This document shows positions 1 through 9,129 of a DNA stretch of 64,000 nt, in pieces; position 1 is the first letter of the stretch, and each line of letters begins with the position of its first letter. The DNA is from Micromonospora chalcea (lineage in GTDB: Bacteria; Actinomycetota; Actinomycetes; Mycobacteriales; Micromonosporaceae): the NCBI RefSeq assembly GCF_002926165.1, contig NZ_MAGP01000116.1:1-64000 (forward strand), written 5' to 3'. The notes below the pieces were generated by a model, which was not told the DNA's origin, searched no databases, and saw only the letters and a list, made by a program, of their open reading frames with translations. A program made the translations under genes and the position numbers.

Positions 1-248
1 GGCGTGACCGACGTACTCGCGGACGTAACCGAGGTGGGCGGGACAGGGGCGGCCGGGCTAGCGTCGAGGTATGCAGAGCAGGCGCAGTCTTACCGCCGCG
101 GCCGCGCGAGCTTCCCGCTCGCCGGTTGCCGCCGCCTGACCTGCCCCACACCCACGCCGGCGACCGGAAACGGTCCGCCGGCGTCGTCGTGTCGACGCCA
201 ACGCGCGCGGCGGGCCGTCCGGTCACCCGTACCCGGAAGGCACCCGCC

Positions 249-1451
249 ATGACACCCGACGACATCACCCGGACGTTCCTCGACCACTACCACCGGCACG
301 GCCATCAGGATGCGCCGGAGAGTTCACTCATTCCGCCACCCGGCGACCCGGTGCTGTTCACCACGTCCGGCATGCACCCGCTCACGCCGTACCTGCTGGG
401 ACGCCCGCACCCGGGCGGGCGGCGACTGGCGAACGTGCAGCGGTGCCTGCGCACCACGGACCTGGACGAGGTGGGCGACGACACGCACCTGACCGTGTTC
501 CAGATGCTCGGCTCGTGGTCGCTCGGCGACTACGACATCGTGACCAGCCTGCGCTGGGGCTTCGACCTGCTCACCGACGGGTTCGGCATCCCGGTGGAGA
601 GGCTGCACGCCACGGTCTTCGGCGGCGGCAACGGTGAAGGGCCGGACGACACCGCGCGGGACACCTGGACCGGGCTCGGCGTGCCGGTGGAGGCGCTGGG
701 CGAGGACAACTGGTGGTCCAACGGTCCGACCGGCCCCTGCGGACCGGACTCGGAGATCTTCGTGTGGACCGGGGACGGCCCGCCCATCGGCACACCCAGC
801 ACCGACGAGCGCTGGGTGGAGGTGTGGAACCACGTGCAGATGCGCTACCACAGGCACCCCGACGGCCGGCTCACGCCGCTGCCGCACTCCAGCATCGACA
901 CCGGCATGGGCCTGGAACGGCTGGAGATGGTGTTGCGCGGCGACCGGTCCGTGTTCACCGGCGACGGGCTGCGCCGGTGGGTGGACGAGGTAGGCAACTG
1001 GGGCCTGCGCGGCACGGACCTGCGCGTGGTCTCCGACCACCTGCGGTCCGCGGTGGTCATGCTCGGTGACGGGGTACGCCCCGGCAACACCGGCCGCGGG
1101 TACGTGCTGCGGCGGCTGCTGCGCCGCGCGCTCACCGTGCTGTGGCGCGACGACCCGGCGCGCACCCTCGACGACCTGCCGCCCGAGCTGTACGCGGACA
1201 CGCTGCGCCGCTTCCGTCAGCTGCCCGATCCGGGCACGCCGCCCGGCGAGCGACCGGTCGACGTCGGCTCGCTGCACGCCACGCTGGTGGACGAGGAGCG
1301 CCGCTTCCGCGGGCTGCTGCGACGCGGACGGCCGCTCGTGGACCGGGTACGGGAGCGCGGCCCGCTGACCGAGCGCGACTACCACTGGCTGCACGACACC
1401 CACGGGCTGCCCCGCGACCTGGTCGACGGCCTGCTCGCCGAGACGAGCTGA
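249..1451 (+). CDS. Alanyl-tRNA synthetase-like protein, catalytic domain only
   Basis: About 400 residues resembling only the N-terminal aminoacylation half of class II AlaRS (a full enzyme is about 880). Motif 2 is visible as RCLRTTDLDEVG (about residues 65-76) followed by FQMLGSWSLGDY, motif 3 as DTGMGLERLE (about 217), and the AlaRS-typical GRGYVLRRLLRR near 283. The editing domain (HxxxH, Cys/His zinc site) and the C-terminal oligomerisation domain are absent. The ATG follows a GGAAGG ribosome site. Stand-alone AlaRS-like catalytic domains are known to activate amino acids for non-translational uses, but no carrier protein is visible here. Downstream on the same strand are an AAA+ ATPase and an acyl-CoA dehydrogenase; whether they act together is unknown. 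Family call is firm, substrate unknown. Confidence 0.85.
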   Translation: MTPDDITRTFLDHYHRHGHQDAPESSLIPPPGDPVLFTTSGMHPLTPYLLGRPHPGGRRLANVQRCLRTTDLDEVGDDTHLTVFQMLGSWSLGDYDIVTSLRWGFDLLTDGFGIPVERLHATVFGGGNGEGPDDTARDTWTGLGVPVEALGEDNWWSNGPTGPCGPDSEIFVWTGDGPPIGTPSTDERWVEVWNHVQMRYHRHPDGRLTPLPHSSIDTGMGLERLEMVLRGDRSVFTGDGLRRWVDEVGNWGLRGTDLRVVSDHLRSAVVMLGDGVRPGNTGRGYVLRRLLRRALTVLWRDDPARTLDDLPPELYADTLRRFRQLPDPGTPPGERPVDVGSLHATLVDEERRFRGLLRRGRPLVDRVRERGPLTERDYHWLHDTHGLPRDLVDGLLAETS

Positions 1452-1596
1452 GCAGCGGCCGGGGGAGCGGGCCGGGCGGGCACCAGCCGGGGAGCAGCAG
1501 CCGGCTCAGCGGTGGCCGCCCGGCCGGGCCGGTGCCAGACTCGGAGGCGGACGCCACGCGAGGGAAGCGGACGCCGCCGTGAGGAGAGGGCAGCCG

Positions 1597-3060
1597 ATGA
1601 CCGAGGTACTGCCGGACGAGGAGACGGTGCCGCTGCTCGGCGCCGAGGTGCGCATCGCCGACGCGGCGGGGCTGCTCGCCGCCGCCGTCGACGGGCCGGT
1701 GGAGCTGATGGTCGACGGCGACTTCCCGGCCCCGGTGCGGGAGGCGCTCTGCACCGTGCGCGCCGACACCGCGGACGGGCAGCCGGCGCACCGCTTCGAG
1801 GCGTACCTGCGGGTGGAGAGCACCCCGGCGGGCCTGCTCGCCCTCGGTCTGGCCGGGCCGGTCGGCGTGCTGCTCGCCGAGCGGCTGGCCGCCCGCGGCG
1901 GCGACGGCCCGGCCGCCGCGGTGGGCCGGATGGCCGCGGAGGCCGGACGGCGGATCTGGCCGCGACCGGTCGCCACGCTCGCCGCGCCGCCCGGCGACGA
2001 GGCCGGCCGGGAGGTGCTGCGCGCGGCCCGGGAAGCCGGGCTGCGGCCCCGCGTCGACCAGGACAACGGCACGGTACGCATCCACGCCGACGTACCAAGC
2101 GCCGACGTGGGTCCGGCGCACCTGACGGCGATGCTCGGCCTGCTGCTCCAGGCCGTACGCGAGCTGTCTGGCGACAGCGACGAGCCGACCGTGCTGCGCG
2201 GACGGACGTACGTCGTGGGGCGGCGACCGGTGACGACGGCGGCCGGGCCGCGCAGCGCGACGGTGACCCTCGACCAGGTCGGCGGCCTGTCCGACGTGGT
2301 CGCGCAGTTCCGCGAGGTGGCGGTGTCGTTCCGGCACCCGGCGGCGATGGCCCGCTGGGGGGCGCGCCGGCCGCAGGGCATCCTGATGTACGGGCCGCCC
2401 GGCACCGGCAAGACCATGCTGGCCCGGGCCCTGGCCAACGAGGTCGGAGCGGACTTCGTGGAGATCCGCACCCCGGAGATCCTGGACAAGTACCTCGGCG
2501 GCTCGGAACGCAACATCAAGCGGATCTTCCGGGAGGCACGCCGCTACCGGCGGCCCACCGTGATGCTGTTCGACGAGTTCGACTCGATCATCAGCTACGC
2601 CGGCGCCGGCGGCGACGCGGCCAGCCAGGCCGTCAACGCGGTAGCGGGCATCTTCAAGCAGGAGATGAACACGCTGTTCGAGGAGAACCCCGACGTCATC
2701 GTGGTGGCGACCACCAACTTCCCGCACCGCGTCGACGCCTCGCTGATCCGCTCCGGCCGATTCGACCTGAAGATCGCCATTCCGGCGCCGGACGAGAACG
2801 GACGCGCGGAGATCCTCACCAAGATGGTCCGCGAGCTGATCGACCGGCACGAACGGCCCGGCTTCACAATGTTCGCCGACGACCTCGACCCGGCCGCCCT
2901 CGCGGCCGACACGGCCGGGCTGACCGGCGCGGACCTTCGCGAGGCGCTACGCCGGGTGCAACTCGCCAAGGCACTCCGGGAAGCGGCGGAGGGTGCGCCG
3001 CCGGCTCCGATCGGCCAGGATGACGTGCGGGAGGCCGTCGCCGGGTTGCGCCGCGGCTGA
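1597..3060 (+). CDS. AAA+ ATPase (CDC48/FtsH-like ATPase domain)
   Basis: 487 residues. The N-terminal 220 residues are unrecognised; the C-terminal half is one AAA+ module. Walker A GPPGTGKTMLA lies at about 266-276, Walker B VMLFDEFDSI at about 321-330, a sensor-1 type TTNFP near 372, and the arginine-finger region RSGRFDLKI near 385. There is no membrane segment or zinc-protease motif, so it is not FtsH itself. It is probably a soluble remodelling or chaperone ATPase. The ATG at 1597 is preferred over the in-frame GTG at 1579 because AGGAGAGG sits just before it. The next gene starts 16 bp downstream, so the two are likely co-transcribed. Client unknown. Confidence 0.85.
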   Translation: MTEVLPDEETVPLLGAEVRIADAAGLLAAAVDGPVELMVDGDFPAPVREALCTVRADTADGQPAHRFEAYLRVESTPAGLLALGLAGPVGVLLAERLAARGGDGPAAAVGRMAAEAGRRIWPRPVATLAAPPGDEAGREVLRAAREAGLRPRVDQDNGTVRIHADVPSADVGPAHLTAMLGLLLQAVRELSGDSDEPTVLRGRTYVVGRRPVTTAAGPRSATVTLDQVGGLSDVVAQFREVAVSFRHPAAMARWGARRPQGILMYGPPGTGKTMLARALANEVGADFVEIRTPEILDKYLGGSERNIKRIFREARRYRRPTVMLFDEFDSIISYAGAGGDAASQAVNAVAGIFKQEMNTLFEENPDVIVVATTNFPHRVDASLIRSGRFDLKIAIPAPDENGRAEILTKMVRELIDRHERPGFTMFADDLDPAALAADTAGLTGADLREALRRVQLAKALREAAEGAPPAPIGQDDVREAVAGLRRG

Positions 3061-3076
3061 CCGGAAGGAGTCCACG

Positions 3077-4897
3077 TTGTCCTCGTCCGATCTGCTGCTG
3101 TCCCGCCGCGACCTCACGTTCCTGCTGCACGACTGGCTGGACGTGACCCGGCTGACCGAGCGCCCCCGCTACGCCGAGCACACCAGGGAGACCGTCGACG
3201 CGGTGCTGGACCTCGCCGCCCAGGTGGTGGCCGAGCGGTTCGCCCCGCACAACCGGGCCGCAGACACCGGCGAGCCCACGTTCGACGGGCAGCGCGTACG
3301 GACCATCCCGCAGGTGAAGGCCGCCCTGGAGGCGTTCGCCGAGACCGGGCTGCTCGCCGCCACCATGGACGAGTCGGTCGGCGGGCTGCAACTGCCGCAC
3401 GTGGTGGCCGCCGCCGCGTTCGCCTGGTTCCAGGCCGCCAACGTGGGCACGTCGGCGTACCCGATGCTCACCCTCGGCAACGCCAACCTGCTGCTCGCCC
3501 ACGGCAGCGCCGAGCAGATCGCCACCTGGGTACGCCCCATGGTCGAGGGCCGGTTCTTCGGCACCATGTGCCTGTCCGAGCCGCAGGCCGGCAGCTCCCT
3601 GACCGACCTCACCACGCGGGCCGAGCCGCAGGACGACGGCACCTACCGGATCGTCGGCACCAAGATGTGGATCTCCGGCGGCGACCACGAACTCGCCGCA
3701 AACATCGTCCACCTGGTGCTGGCGCGTATCCCCGGCGCGCCGGCCGGCGTGAAGGGCCTGTCGCTGTTCATCGTGCCGAAGACGCTGCTCGACGACGACG
3801 GCAACCTCGGCCCGCGCAACGACGTGGTGCTGGTCGGCCTCAACCACAAGCTCGGCTACCGGGGCACCACCAACACGCTGCTCAACTTCGGCGAGGGCGT
3901 GCACCGGCCGTACGGGCGGGCCGGGGCGGTCGGCTACCTGGTGGGGCAGCCGCACCAGGGGCTCGCGGTGATGTTCCACATGATGAACGAGGCGCGCATC
4001 GGCATCGGCGCCGGCGCCACCGCGCTCGGCTACACCGCGTACCTGAAGTCCGTCGCGTACGCCCGGCAGCGCCCGCAGGGCCGCCCGGTCGCCGACAAGG
4101 ACCCCACCACGCCGCAGGTGCCGATCGTGGCCCACAGCGACGTACGCCGGATGCTGCTGGCCCAGAAGAGCTACGTCGAGGGCGCGCTCGCGCTGGTGCT
4201 CTACTGCGGACGGCTGCTGGACGAGCAGAAGACCGCGCCGGCCGAGGCCGACCGTGAAAGGGCGCAACTGCTGCTGGACCTGCTCACCCCGATCACCAAG
4301 AGCTGGCCGGCGCAGTGGTGCCTGGCCGCCAACGACCTGGCCATCCAGGTGCACGGCGGGTACGGCTACACCCGCGACTACGACGTCGAGCAGCACTGGC
4401 GCGACAACCGGCTCAACGCCATCCACGAGGGCACCCACGGCATCCAGGCCCTCGATCTGCTCGGCCGCAAGGTCACCATGCGCGACGGCGCCGCGCTGGA
4501 ACTCCTGCTGGAGACGATCCGCGGCACGATCAGCCGGGCGTGGAAGGCCGACGGGTTCGCCTCCGAGCTGGCCGGGCAGCTCGCCGCCGCGGTCGACCGG
4601 ATCGCCGTGGTGACGCGGCGGTTGTGGGCACCGGGCGACCCGGAGCTGGCGCTGGCGAACGCCTCGGTGTACCTGGAGGCGGTCGGGCACGTGGTGATTG
4701 CGTGGATGTGGCTGGAGCAGGTGCTGGTGGTGGAGGCGCTGGGTTCGCCGGACGGGGCCGAGGGGGAGTTCCTGGCAGGGAAGAGGCAGGCGGCGCGGTA
4801 CTTCTACAGGTGGGAGTTGCCGAAGGTGGCGGCGCAGTTCGAGCTGTTGGAAGGGCTGGACCGGACCACGCTGGACATGCGCGAGAGCTGGTTCTGA
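3077..4897 (+). CDS. Acyl-CoA dehydrogenase, FadE5-like long form
   Basis: 606 residues, matching the roughly 610-residue FadE5 type with an extra C-terminal domain rather than the 380-residue short form. Visible are the FAD/substrate segment MCLSEPQAGSSLTDL, KMWISGGDHE, the QVHGGYGYTRDY motif and IHEGTHGIQALDLLGRK, which holds the likely catalytic glutamate (about residue 451). It should catalyse FAD-dependent alpha,beta-desaturation of acyl-CoA in beta-oxidation. The start is TTG at 3077, set by GGAAGGAG 7 bp upstream; no ATG or GTG fits the alignment. Its 3' end was used in later rearrangements: a 24-bp piece (4778-4801) recurs at 13117-13140. Confidence 0.9.
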   Translation: MSSSDLLLSRRDLTFLLHDWLDVTRLTERPRYAEHTRETVDAVLDLAAQVVAERFAPHNRAADTGEPTFDGQRVRTIPQVKAALEAFAETGLLAATMDESVGGLQLPHVVAAAAFAWFQAANVGTSAYPMLTLGNANLLLAHGSAEQIATWVRPMVEGRFFGTMCLSEPQAGSSLTDLTTRAEPQDDGTYRIVGTKMWISGGDHELAANIVHLVLARIPGAPAGVKGLSLFIVPKTLLDDDGNLGPRNDVVLVGLNHKLGYRGTTNTLLNFGEGVHRPYGRAGAVGYLVGQPHQGLAVMFHMMNEARIGIGAGATALGYTAYLKSVAYARQRPQGRPVADKDPTTPQVPIVAHSDVRRMLLAQKSYVEGALALVLYCGRLLDEQKTAPAEADRERAQLLLDLLTPITKSWPAQWCLAANDLAIQVHGGYGYTRDYDVEQHWRDNRLNAIHEGTHGIQALDLLGRKVTMRDGAALELLLETIRGTISRAWKADGFASELAGQLAAAVDRIAVVTRRLWAPGDPELALANASVYLEAVGHVVIAWMWLEQVLVVEALGSPDGAEGEFLAGKRQAARYFYRWELPKVAAQFELLEGLDRTTLDMRESWF

Positions 4898-4922
4898 GCG
4901 GGAGACACGCCCTTCGTGGTCA

Positions 4923-5197
4923 CCCACATCACCGGCTCACGTCACTCCGCAGGGTGCTCGCTGGCAGCCGCGAAGCGTTCGAGTTGGAAGCCGACCAGGT
5001 CCGCGCCCTGGCCGAGGAATGCCCCGCCCATCGCGCTCGCATCCCAGGCGCGCACTGTTGCGCCGAGATCGGCATGGTCAGAACTTGCCGCCACCCCGAC
5101 TGACGCGGGACGTACGTCGAACTTGATGCCGAATACTCACGGTAGTGCCGCGGTCCGGCGGCGGCAGGCCACGGCAAGCAACTTGCGGCAGATTAGT
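4923..5197 (+). pseudogene. Relic of the hypothetical gene at 13846-14595, with a direct repeat at its left edge
   Basis: Positions 4955-5052 match 14282-14379 at roughly 90% by eye, encoding GSREAFELEADQVRALAEEC and PAHRAR in both copies. After an insertion of about 90 bp, 5142-5195 again matches about 14382-14435. Only the 3' part of the gene is present and it has no start, so it is a dead fragment. Positions 4923-4952 also match 13145-13174 with one mismatch. Low-GC, island-type sequence begins straight after (5198-5351, in which I see no gene). The fragment therefore marks an island edge. Confidence 0.75.
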
Positions 5198-5351
5198 AAG
5201 CTGCTGGAGCCTACTGCAGTTCCCGAGTCGCAAATCTCCCTATGCTCGAGTTTTCATTCTGTGTACTTACTGGTCACTGCGTCTTTTTCTGCACGCAATG
5301 GAGGGCGGGCGGGCAGATTGGATGCCTGCCACATGCAGTGCTGCAATTATC

Positions 5352-6416
5352 TTATTCACCAAGAATGAACCAGTCGCTTGGGTCGACGCTGGAACGACCA
5401 TCCAAGTACGTTTCGGCATCAAACGAGGTTAAGAATGCTTCGTCGAAATCAAGCTGCCCTATGGGGTATTGTGGACACCAGGAAAGAGTGAAATGGAAGC
5501 TGCCGCTGACGTCTGCTTCGCCTTGGAGATCCTCTAACTCGTCGCCAAGGTCAGACGTGCGAGTGACCGTGCCCGTGACCCGCGCATCGAACTTGCCATC
5601 GAACTCAAGCTCTACGGTCGCGGGAGGTGACGCGAAAAATTTGACAGATTCGATCACTATGATTGGCCAGTCAACCTCAAGAGAGCCGACGTCCGGTGCC
5701 CCAGCGCCCTCATCGTGGCCCCGAAGTGCATGCCCGGAAGAGTCTTCGACGCGGAGCAAAAGATCACCAAGAGGTGCTGAGAGGGCTTTTTCCAAATCGG
5801 CGCCAACCATGCCTTCAATAATTTTTACCGCAGCCCTTCCTTCCTCATTCAACTTAAGTTCAATTGCATGACTTCGCCCTCTCGACTCGACTTCCACACC
5901 GCGGATCACATAGAAGTCAGCCTTGTCGGCGCCGAGTTCTGACAGTCTTTGCACTACAGCAGGGGCCGCCTCCTCGAAGGTTGTTCGGTTTCGAGGGTCG
6001 CTCAAGTCGGCCTCAGCGGCAAGTAGGAGTGCAGTGCCAATGTCCGACGATTTCCCGAAGGAGCGCACGCGGCTAGAGACTTTTCCTTCGAGCCTTCTTG
6101 CCTTCTTGATATGACTTACTATGACGGGGATTTGTGTCAGATCTTGATCGCCCTTGTCCTTGTTGCATTCTCCGCAGATTGGCGCGAGGTTATATAGTGC
6201 ATCGACATCATATTCTTCGGTGAGTGCAAACGCCTCATTAAGGCGCTTGCGCTCATAAGTTGTAGAGGTCCTTGGGAGGATGTGGTCGATCTCTAGGGCG
6301 GAGTAATCCTTGAACCTGCGACACCAGTAGCATCTTGACTCCCACACTTGGCGAAGGACGTGCCTGAGGAGTCGATTATTTCCACCTTGTACGTACCGTA
6401 CGTCCGTTTTGGCCAC
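5352..6416 (-). CDS. HNH endonuclease with unknown C-terminal domain
   Basis: 354 residues. The N-terminal HNH/zinc domain is clear: CYWC (29-32), EIDHILPR with His45, Asn76, and CGECN (81-85), so four cysteines hold a structural zinc around the nuclease fold. Residues from about 110 onward match nothing I recognise. They are acidic with beta-strand-like stretches (for example the segment ending near FHFTLSWCPQYP) and could be a sensor or binding domain. The gene is much AT-richer than its neighbours and uses codons such as ATA and TTA rare elsewhere here, so it was probably acquired. Start is GTG at 6416 after AAGGCGGG. The small membrane-protein gene lies 101 bp upstream on the same strand. 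A defence or restriction role is inference from context. Confidence 0.85.
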   Translation of the reverse strand: MAKTDVRYVQGGNNRLLRHVLRQVWESRCYWCRRFKDYSALEIDHILPRTSTTYERKRLNEAFALTEEYDVDALYNLAPICGECNKDKGDQDLTQIPVIVSHIKKARRLEGKVSSRVRSFGKSSDIGTALLLAAEADLSDPRNRTTFEEAAPAVVQRLSELGADKADFYVIRGVEVESRGRSHAIELKLNEEGRAAVKIIEGMVGADLEKALSAPLGDLLLRVEDSSGHALRGHDEGAGAPDVGSLEVDWPIIVIESVKFFASPPATVELEFDGKFDARVTGTVTRTSDLGDELEDLQGEADVSGSFHFTLSWCPQYPIGQLDFDEAFLTSFDAETYLDGRSSVDPSDWFILGE

Positions 6417-6517
6417 ATGACCCGCCTTATACTCGCCCGGTTTTGGGCGACCCGGTAGCCACTTGCTGCAGTAAGTAGCAAAGGTCGGCCTTGCCGTGAA
6501 GCAGCAGCAACGCCGGC

Positions 6518-6838
6518 CTAGTCGCCCGGGGTACCCTCGTGGGGTTCGTAGATGTTTGCGGCGCCACTATCGGCAGCGGCAGGGGTCGAGTCCGTGGCGG
6601 GGAGATCCTGCTCACGGCTCAAGAGTCGCTGCGGAACAAGCTTCCGCGGATCGAGTCTTCTGAGATCGACACCGGCCGACACGGCGGCTGCGCCTGCGGC
6701 CATGCCAATCGCGATGCCGATCGCCAGGCCTCTCTGCAGGCCCTTTTTTTCACCGAGAGCTCGGCCGATTTGTTCGCCGAGAGCGAGGCCCTCTCCCACG
6801 CCTGTGTGGTGGCCTGCACCCCATGCCGCGTTGCCCAT
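6518..6838 (-). CDS. Small glycine-zipper membrane protein
   Basis: 106 residues. Residues about 33-57 form one hydrophobic, glycine/alanine-spaced helix (GLAIGIAIGMAAGAAAVSAG), as in glycine-zipper membrane proteins. It is preceded by a glycine/histidine-rich N-terminus and followed by a charged, disordered tail ending EPHEGTPGD. ATG at 6838 has GAAGGG about 8 bp upstream. It precedes the HNH nuclease gene on the same strand with a 101-bp gap, so a shared transcript is plausible. No family recognised. It might be a membrane effector or an anchor partner for the nuclease, but nothing in the sequence proves this. Confidence 0.6.
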   Translation of the reverse strand: MGNAAWGAGHHTGVGEGLALGEQIGRALGEKKGLQRGLAIGIAIGMAAGAAAVSAGVDLRRLDPRKLVPQRLLSREQDLPATDSTPAAADSGAANIYEPHEGTPGD

Positions 6839-7021
6839 GCCTGTGCCCTTCTGTGGTGCCTGCGAGTATGAAGAAAGCCTAGCCGCGGGCCGCCAGCGGC
6901 TCCTCAGTCGTTGCGGGCTGGCTTGTCGCGAGTTCCGCGCCAGGGCCGGGCAAGCGGGGTCCTTAAACGCACTCTCATCGGCAGCTGCGGAAGCCGGAGA
7001 GGGCCGGGCGGTAGCCGACGT

Positions 7022-7600
7022 CTATGTGAGGCTGGGTGGAGTTAGCCACGCCACCGGGGCGCCGTCGAGGGCGGCGTCGGCGAGGCGGTGGGCGGATGCT
7101 GTCTTTAGCGCCGCCCGGGAGCTGTCGATCCAGCGCTGAACGTCCGCGACTCCCTGGTGCCGGTATTCGACCGCTTGGACGAGGCACTCCAACTTGTCCG
7201 CGTCGCGGGCCACGATGGCTTCCAGAGTTTCGCCGGCCTCGTACTCTGCAACGGCAGCGTTGATCACGTCGGCAACTGCGGGTGGGCAGCCGGCGACCTG
7301 GTCGGCGGTGACGGCGGTGTTGGGCGCGGCGGTGAGGTAGCGCTTGGCGATGTGCGGGATGTCGGTGATCCGGGTTTCCTGCGTGTCGTGCAGGACGCAC
7401 AACATCGAGACGCGAGCCGGGTCGGCGCCCTCCATGGCCGCGAGCATCATGCCGATGAGCGCCGTGCGGAACGAGTGCTCGGCGATCGACTCGGGGTGCT
7501 TCACGCCGGCGAACCACCAGCCGGTACGGGCGGCGCGTTTGAGCACGCCGGCCTCAAAGATGAAGCTCATGGCTCCTGCGGCGTCCTGGTCCTCGCTCAT
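7022..7600 (-). CDS. HD-domain phosphohydrolase (HDDC2/YfbR-like)
   Basis: 192 residues. The HD metal site is visible: His42 (SIAEHSFR), His71-Asp72 (VLHDTQE) and a later aspartate in ARDADKLE, in the spacing of the HDDC2/YfbR group, whose characterised members remove phosphate from deoxyribonucleoside 5'-monophosphates. Its ATG overlaps the stop of the XRE regulator gene by 4 bp, so the two are translated together. Function is predicted from family; the actual nucleotide is not known. Confidence 0.85.
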   Translation of the reverse strand: MSEDQDAAGAMSFIFEAGVLKRAARTGWWFAGVKHPESIAEHSFRTALIGMMLAAMEGADPARVSMLCVLHDTQETRITDIPHIAKRYLTAAPNTAVTADQVAGCPPAVADVINAAVAEYEAGETLEAIVARDADKLECLVQAVEYRHQGVADVQRWIDSSRAALKTASAHRLADAALDGAPVAWLTPPSLT

Positions 7601-8724
7601 CTGCCCGTCCCTGTACCGGTGACTCCGTCAGCACGGAGGCTGTAGAGGATAGACGTTAGTTCTTGTCGTGACTGCGTGGATACCTGGTCGCTGTCGAGCA
7701 GCGCGGCGCACCGGTCGGCCAGTGCCTGCCCGGTGGCGAGGTCATCGTGGGTGAGACCGCGCCTCGCCATGAGTAGAGCCCAGAGGTTGTGCACGTTGAG
7801 GTCGACGAACGGGTGGCCGATGGTGAGGCGGTCAACCAGGTGCCGGAACAGTACGACTCCTCGCCAGTCGCCGAGAGCAGTGGGCATGAACGAGTCGTCG
7901 CGATGCCGGTACGGAATCTCACCGACCCAGTAGGCGGAGTAGTTGAGGGCGGCCCGCTCGCAGGCATCGTCCGGGTGGGCGCGGGTGATGAAGTCTCTCA
8001 GCGGCTCGGGGTCTCCCTGGTTCGCGAGGGAAGTCACCATCGACCGGATGTCGGGCCACAGCGGTGACCAGGTGTGGAAGCGGGTGATCTGGCGAGTTGT
8101 CCGGGTGGTGCCTTCGGCGATCCATGACGCGGACGCGCCTGTGGGATCCATGCCGGCAAGGAAGCAGGCTTGCCGGTGCAGCAGGACATCCGGGTCGCGT
8201 TCGAAGGCGGAGCGTTCAGCGAGCACGCGCAGGCGTACGAAGAAGGCCCGTCTCTCGTCGGCGGACAGGAGCGGGGCGGTCGCCACGGGGCCGCGTCGGC
8301 GGGTTGTGGGGAGGCTTCTGATGAAGGTCGGCGTCTGTCCGAGAACGCTCCAGAGGATCAGGTCGGTCAGACGGTGCGTCAGCACCGACCAGCCGAGAGG
8401 TTGTTCGGCGATGGGGGATCGGCCGGCGTCGTCCCGGAGGAGCGCCGCAAGGATGAGGTCTGCCTCGGCGGCATCGTCGAGAGCGGCCAGCAGCTTCGTG
8501 TTCGCTCCGAGCCGTCCGAGCCGCTGGCGAATCGCAACGGCCTGACCGAATGGCACGGCGGTGAACGGTCTGCGCCCCGACTCCCAGCTCTGAACGGTCA
8601 CCCGGTCCACGTCCAGATGCGCGGCGAGTTGTTCTTGGGTGAGCGGCACGGATTCCCGAACGAGCTTCAGGAGATAGCCCGTCACCTCGCCTCGATGCGG
8701 CGTGGAACTGCGGTGACCTGCCAA
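7597..8724 (-). CDS. XRE-family helix-turn-helix protein with large C-terminal domain
   Basis: 375 residues. The N-terminal Cro/CI-type HTH spans about residues 14-65 (LTQEQLAAHLDVDRVTVQSWE). The remaining 300 residues are alpha-helical and unrecognised, like the long actinobacterial XRE regulators with a TPR-like sensor half. The TTG at 8724 has an AGGGA site 6 bp before it; an in-frame GTG at 8685 would start right at the HTH and is the alternative. Translation is coupled to the HD phosphohydrolase, and the gene is divergent from the mini-gene train at 8746, so it may control both. Confidence 0.8.
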   Translation of the reverse strand: MAGHRSSTPHRGEVTGYLLKLVRESVPLTQEQLAAHLDVDRVTVQSWESGRRPFTAVPFGQAVAIRQRLGRLGANTKLLAALDDAAEADLILAALLRDDAGRSPIAEQPLGWSVLTHRLTDLILWSVLGQTPTFIRSLPTTRRRGPVATAPLLSADERRAFFVRLRVLAERSAFERDPDVLLHRQACFLAGMDPTGASASWIAEGTTRTTRQITRFHTWSPLWPDIRSMVTSLANQGDPEPLRDFITRAHPDDACERAALNYSAYWVGEIPYRHRDDSFMPTALGDWRGVVLFRHLVDRLTIGHPFVDLNVHNLWALLMARRGLTHDDLATGQALADRCAALLDSDQVSTQSRQELTSILYSLRADGVTGTGTGR

Positions 8725-8745
8725 CTGACATCCCTACGTTGACCG

Positions 8746-9129
8746 GTGGTCGACGTTTCGCCGGACGCGGACCGCGAGGTGGCGTTCCTGGTCGGCTCAC
8801 TCGTACCGCTGGTGAGTCCAGTGATCGACGCCGTGATCGTAGCGTCGCAGTTACCGAACGTTCCAGATCCGGTCCGCGATTCGTGGCCGGTCGAATTCCG
8901 CTGCCCTGCGGAGGAAACGGCGATGCGGGAGAGGACACCACCGTGGAGACGAGTCACCTACGACCAGTACGTGATCGCTGCTGCTTTGACGCTCGCACGT
9001 CGGCATCGCCCCAAATGGTCGTGGCGGAAGTGGCGGTGGGTGTGCCGCTGTGGTGCGGAGCTGCCGTGCCGGAACCGTCACCGCGTACCGATCAATCGCG
9101 GTCACTGGCCGCCGCAGGAGGACCAGTGA
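8746..9129 (+). CDS. Mini-gene 1: small cysteine-containing protein
   Basis: 127 residues from a GTG start, or 68 from the internal ATG at 8923. The conserved-looking part is the C-terminal half, with basic/tryptophan-rich sequence WSWRKWRWVC and a CRCGAELPC cluster suggesting a small metal or zinc knuckle. It is the first of four short genes linked by GTGA overlaps. No family recognised. The start is uncertain because the first 59 residues show no features and abut the divergent XRE promoter. Confidence 0.55.
   Translation: MVDVSPDADREVAFLVGSLVPLVSPVIDAVIVASQLPNVPDPVRDSWPVEFRCPAEETAMRERTPPWRRVTYDQYVIAAALTLARRHRPKWSWRKWRWVCRCGAELPCRNRHRVPINRGHWPPQEDQ

Noticed and set aside
4..252. Open frame of 82 codons before the AlaRS-like gene
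   Set aside because: No ribosome site, composition of a shadow frame, and it overlaps the start of the real gene.
1132..2850. Long minus-strand frame of over 570 codons
   Set aside because: Antisense shadow of the AAA+ gene; high-GC DNA opens such frames.
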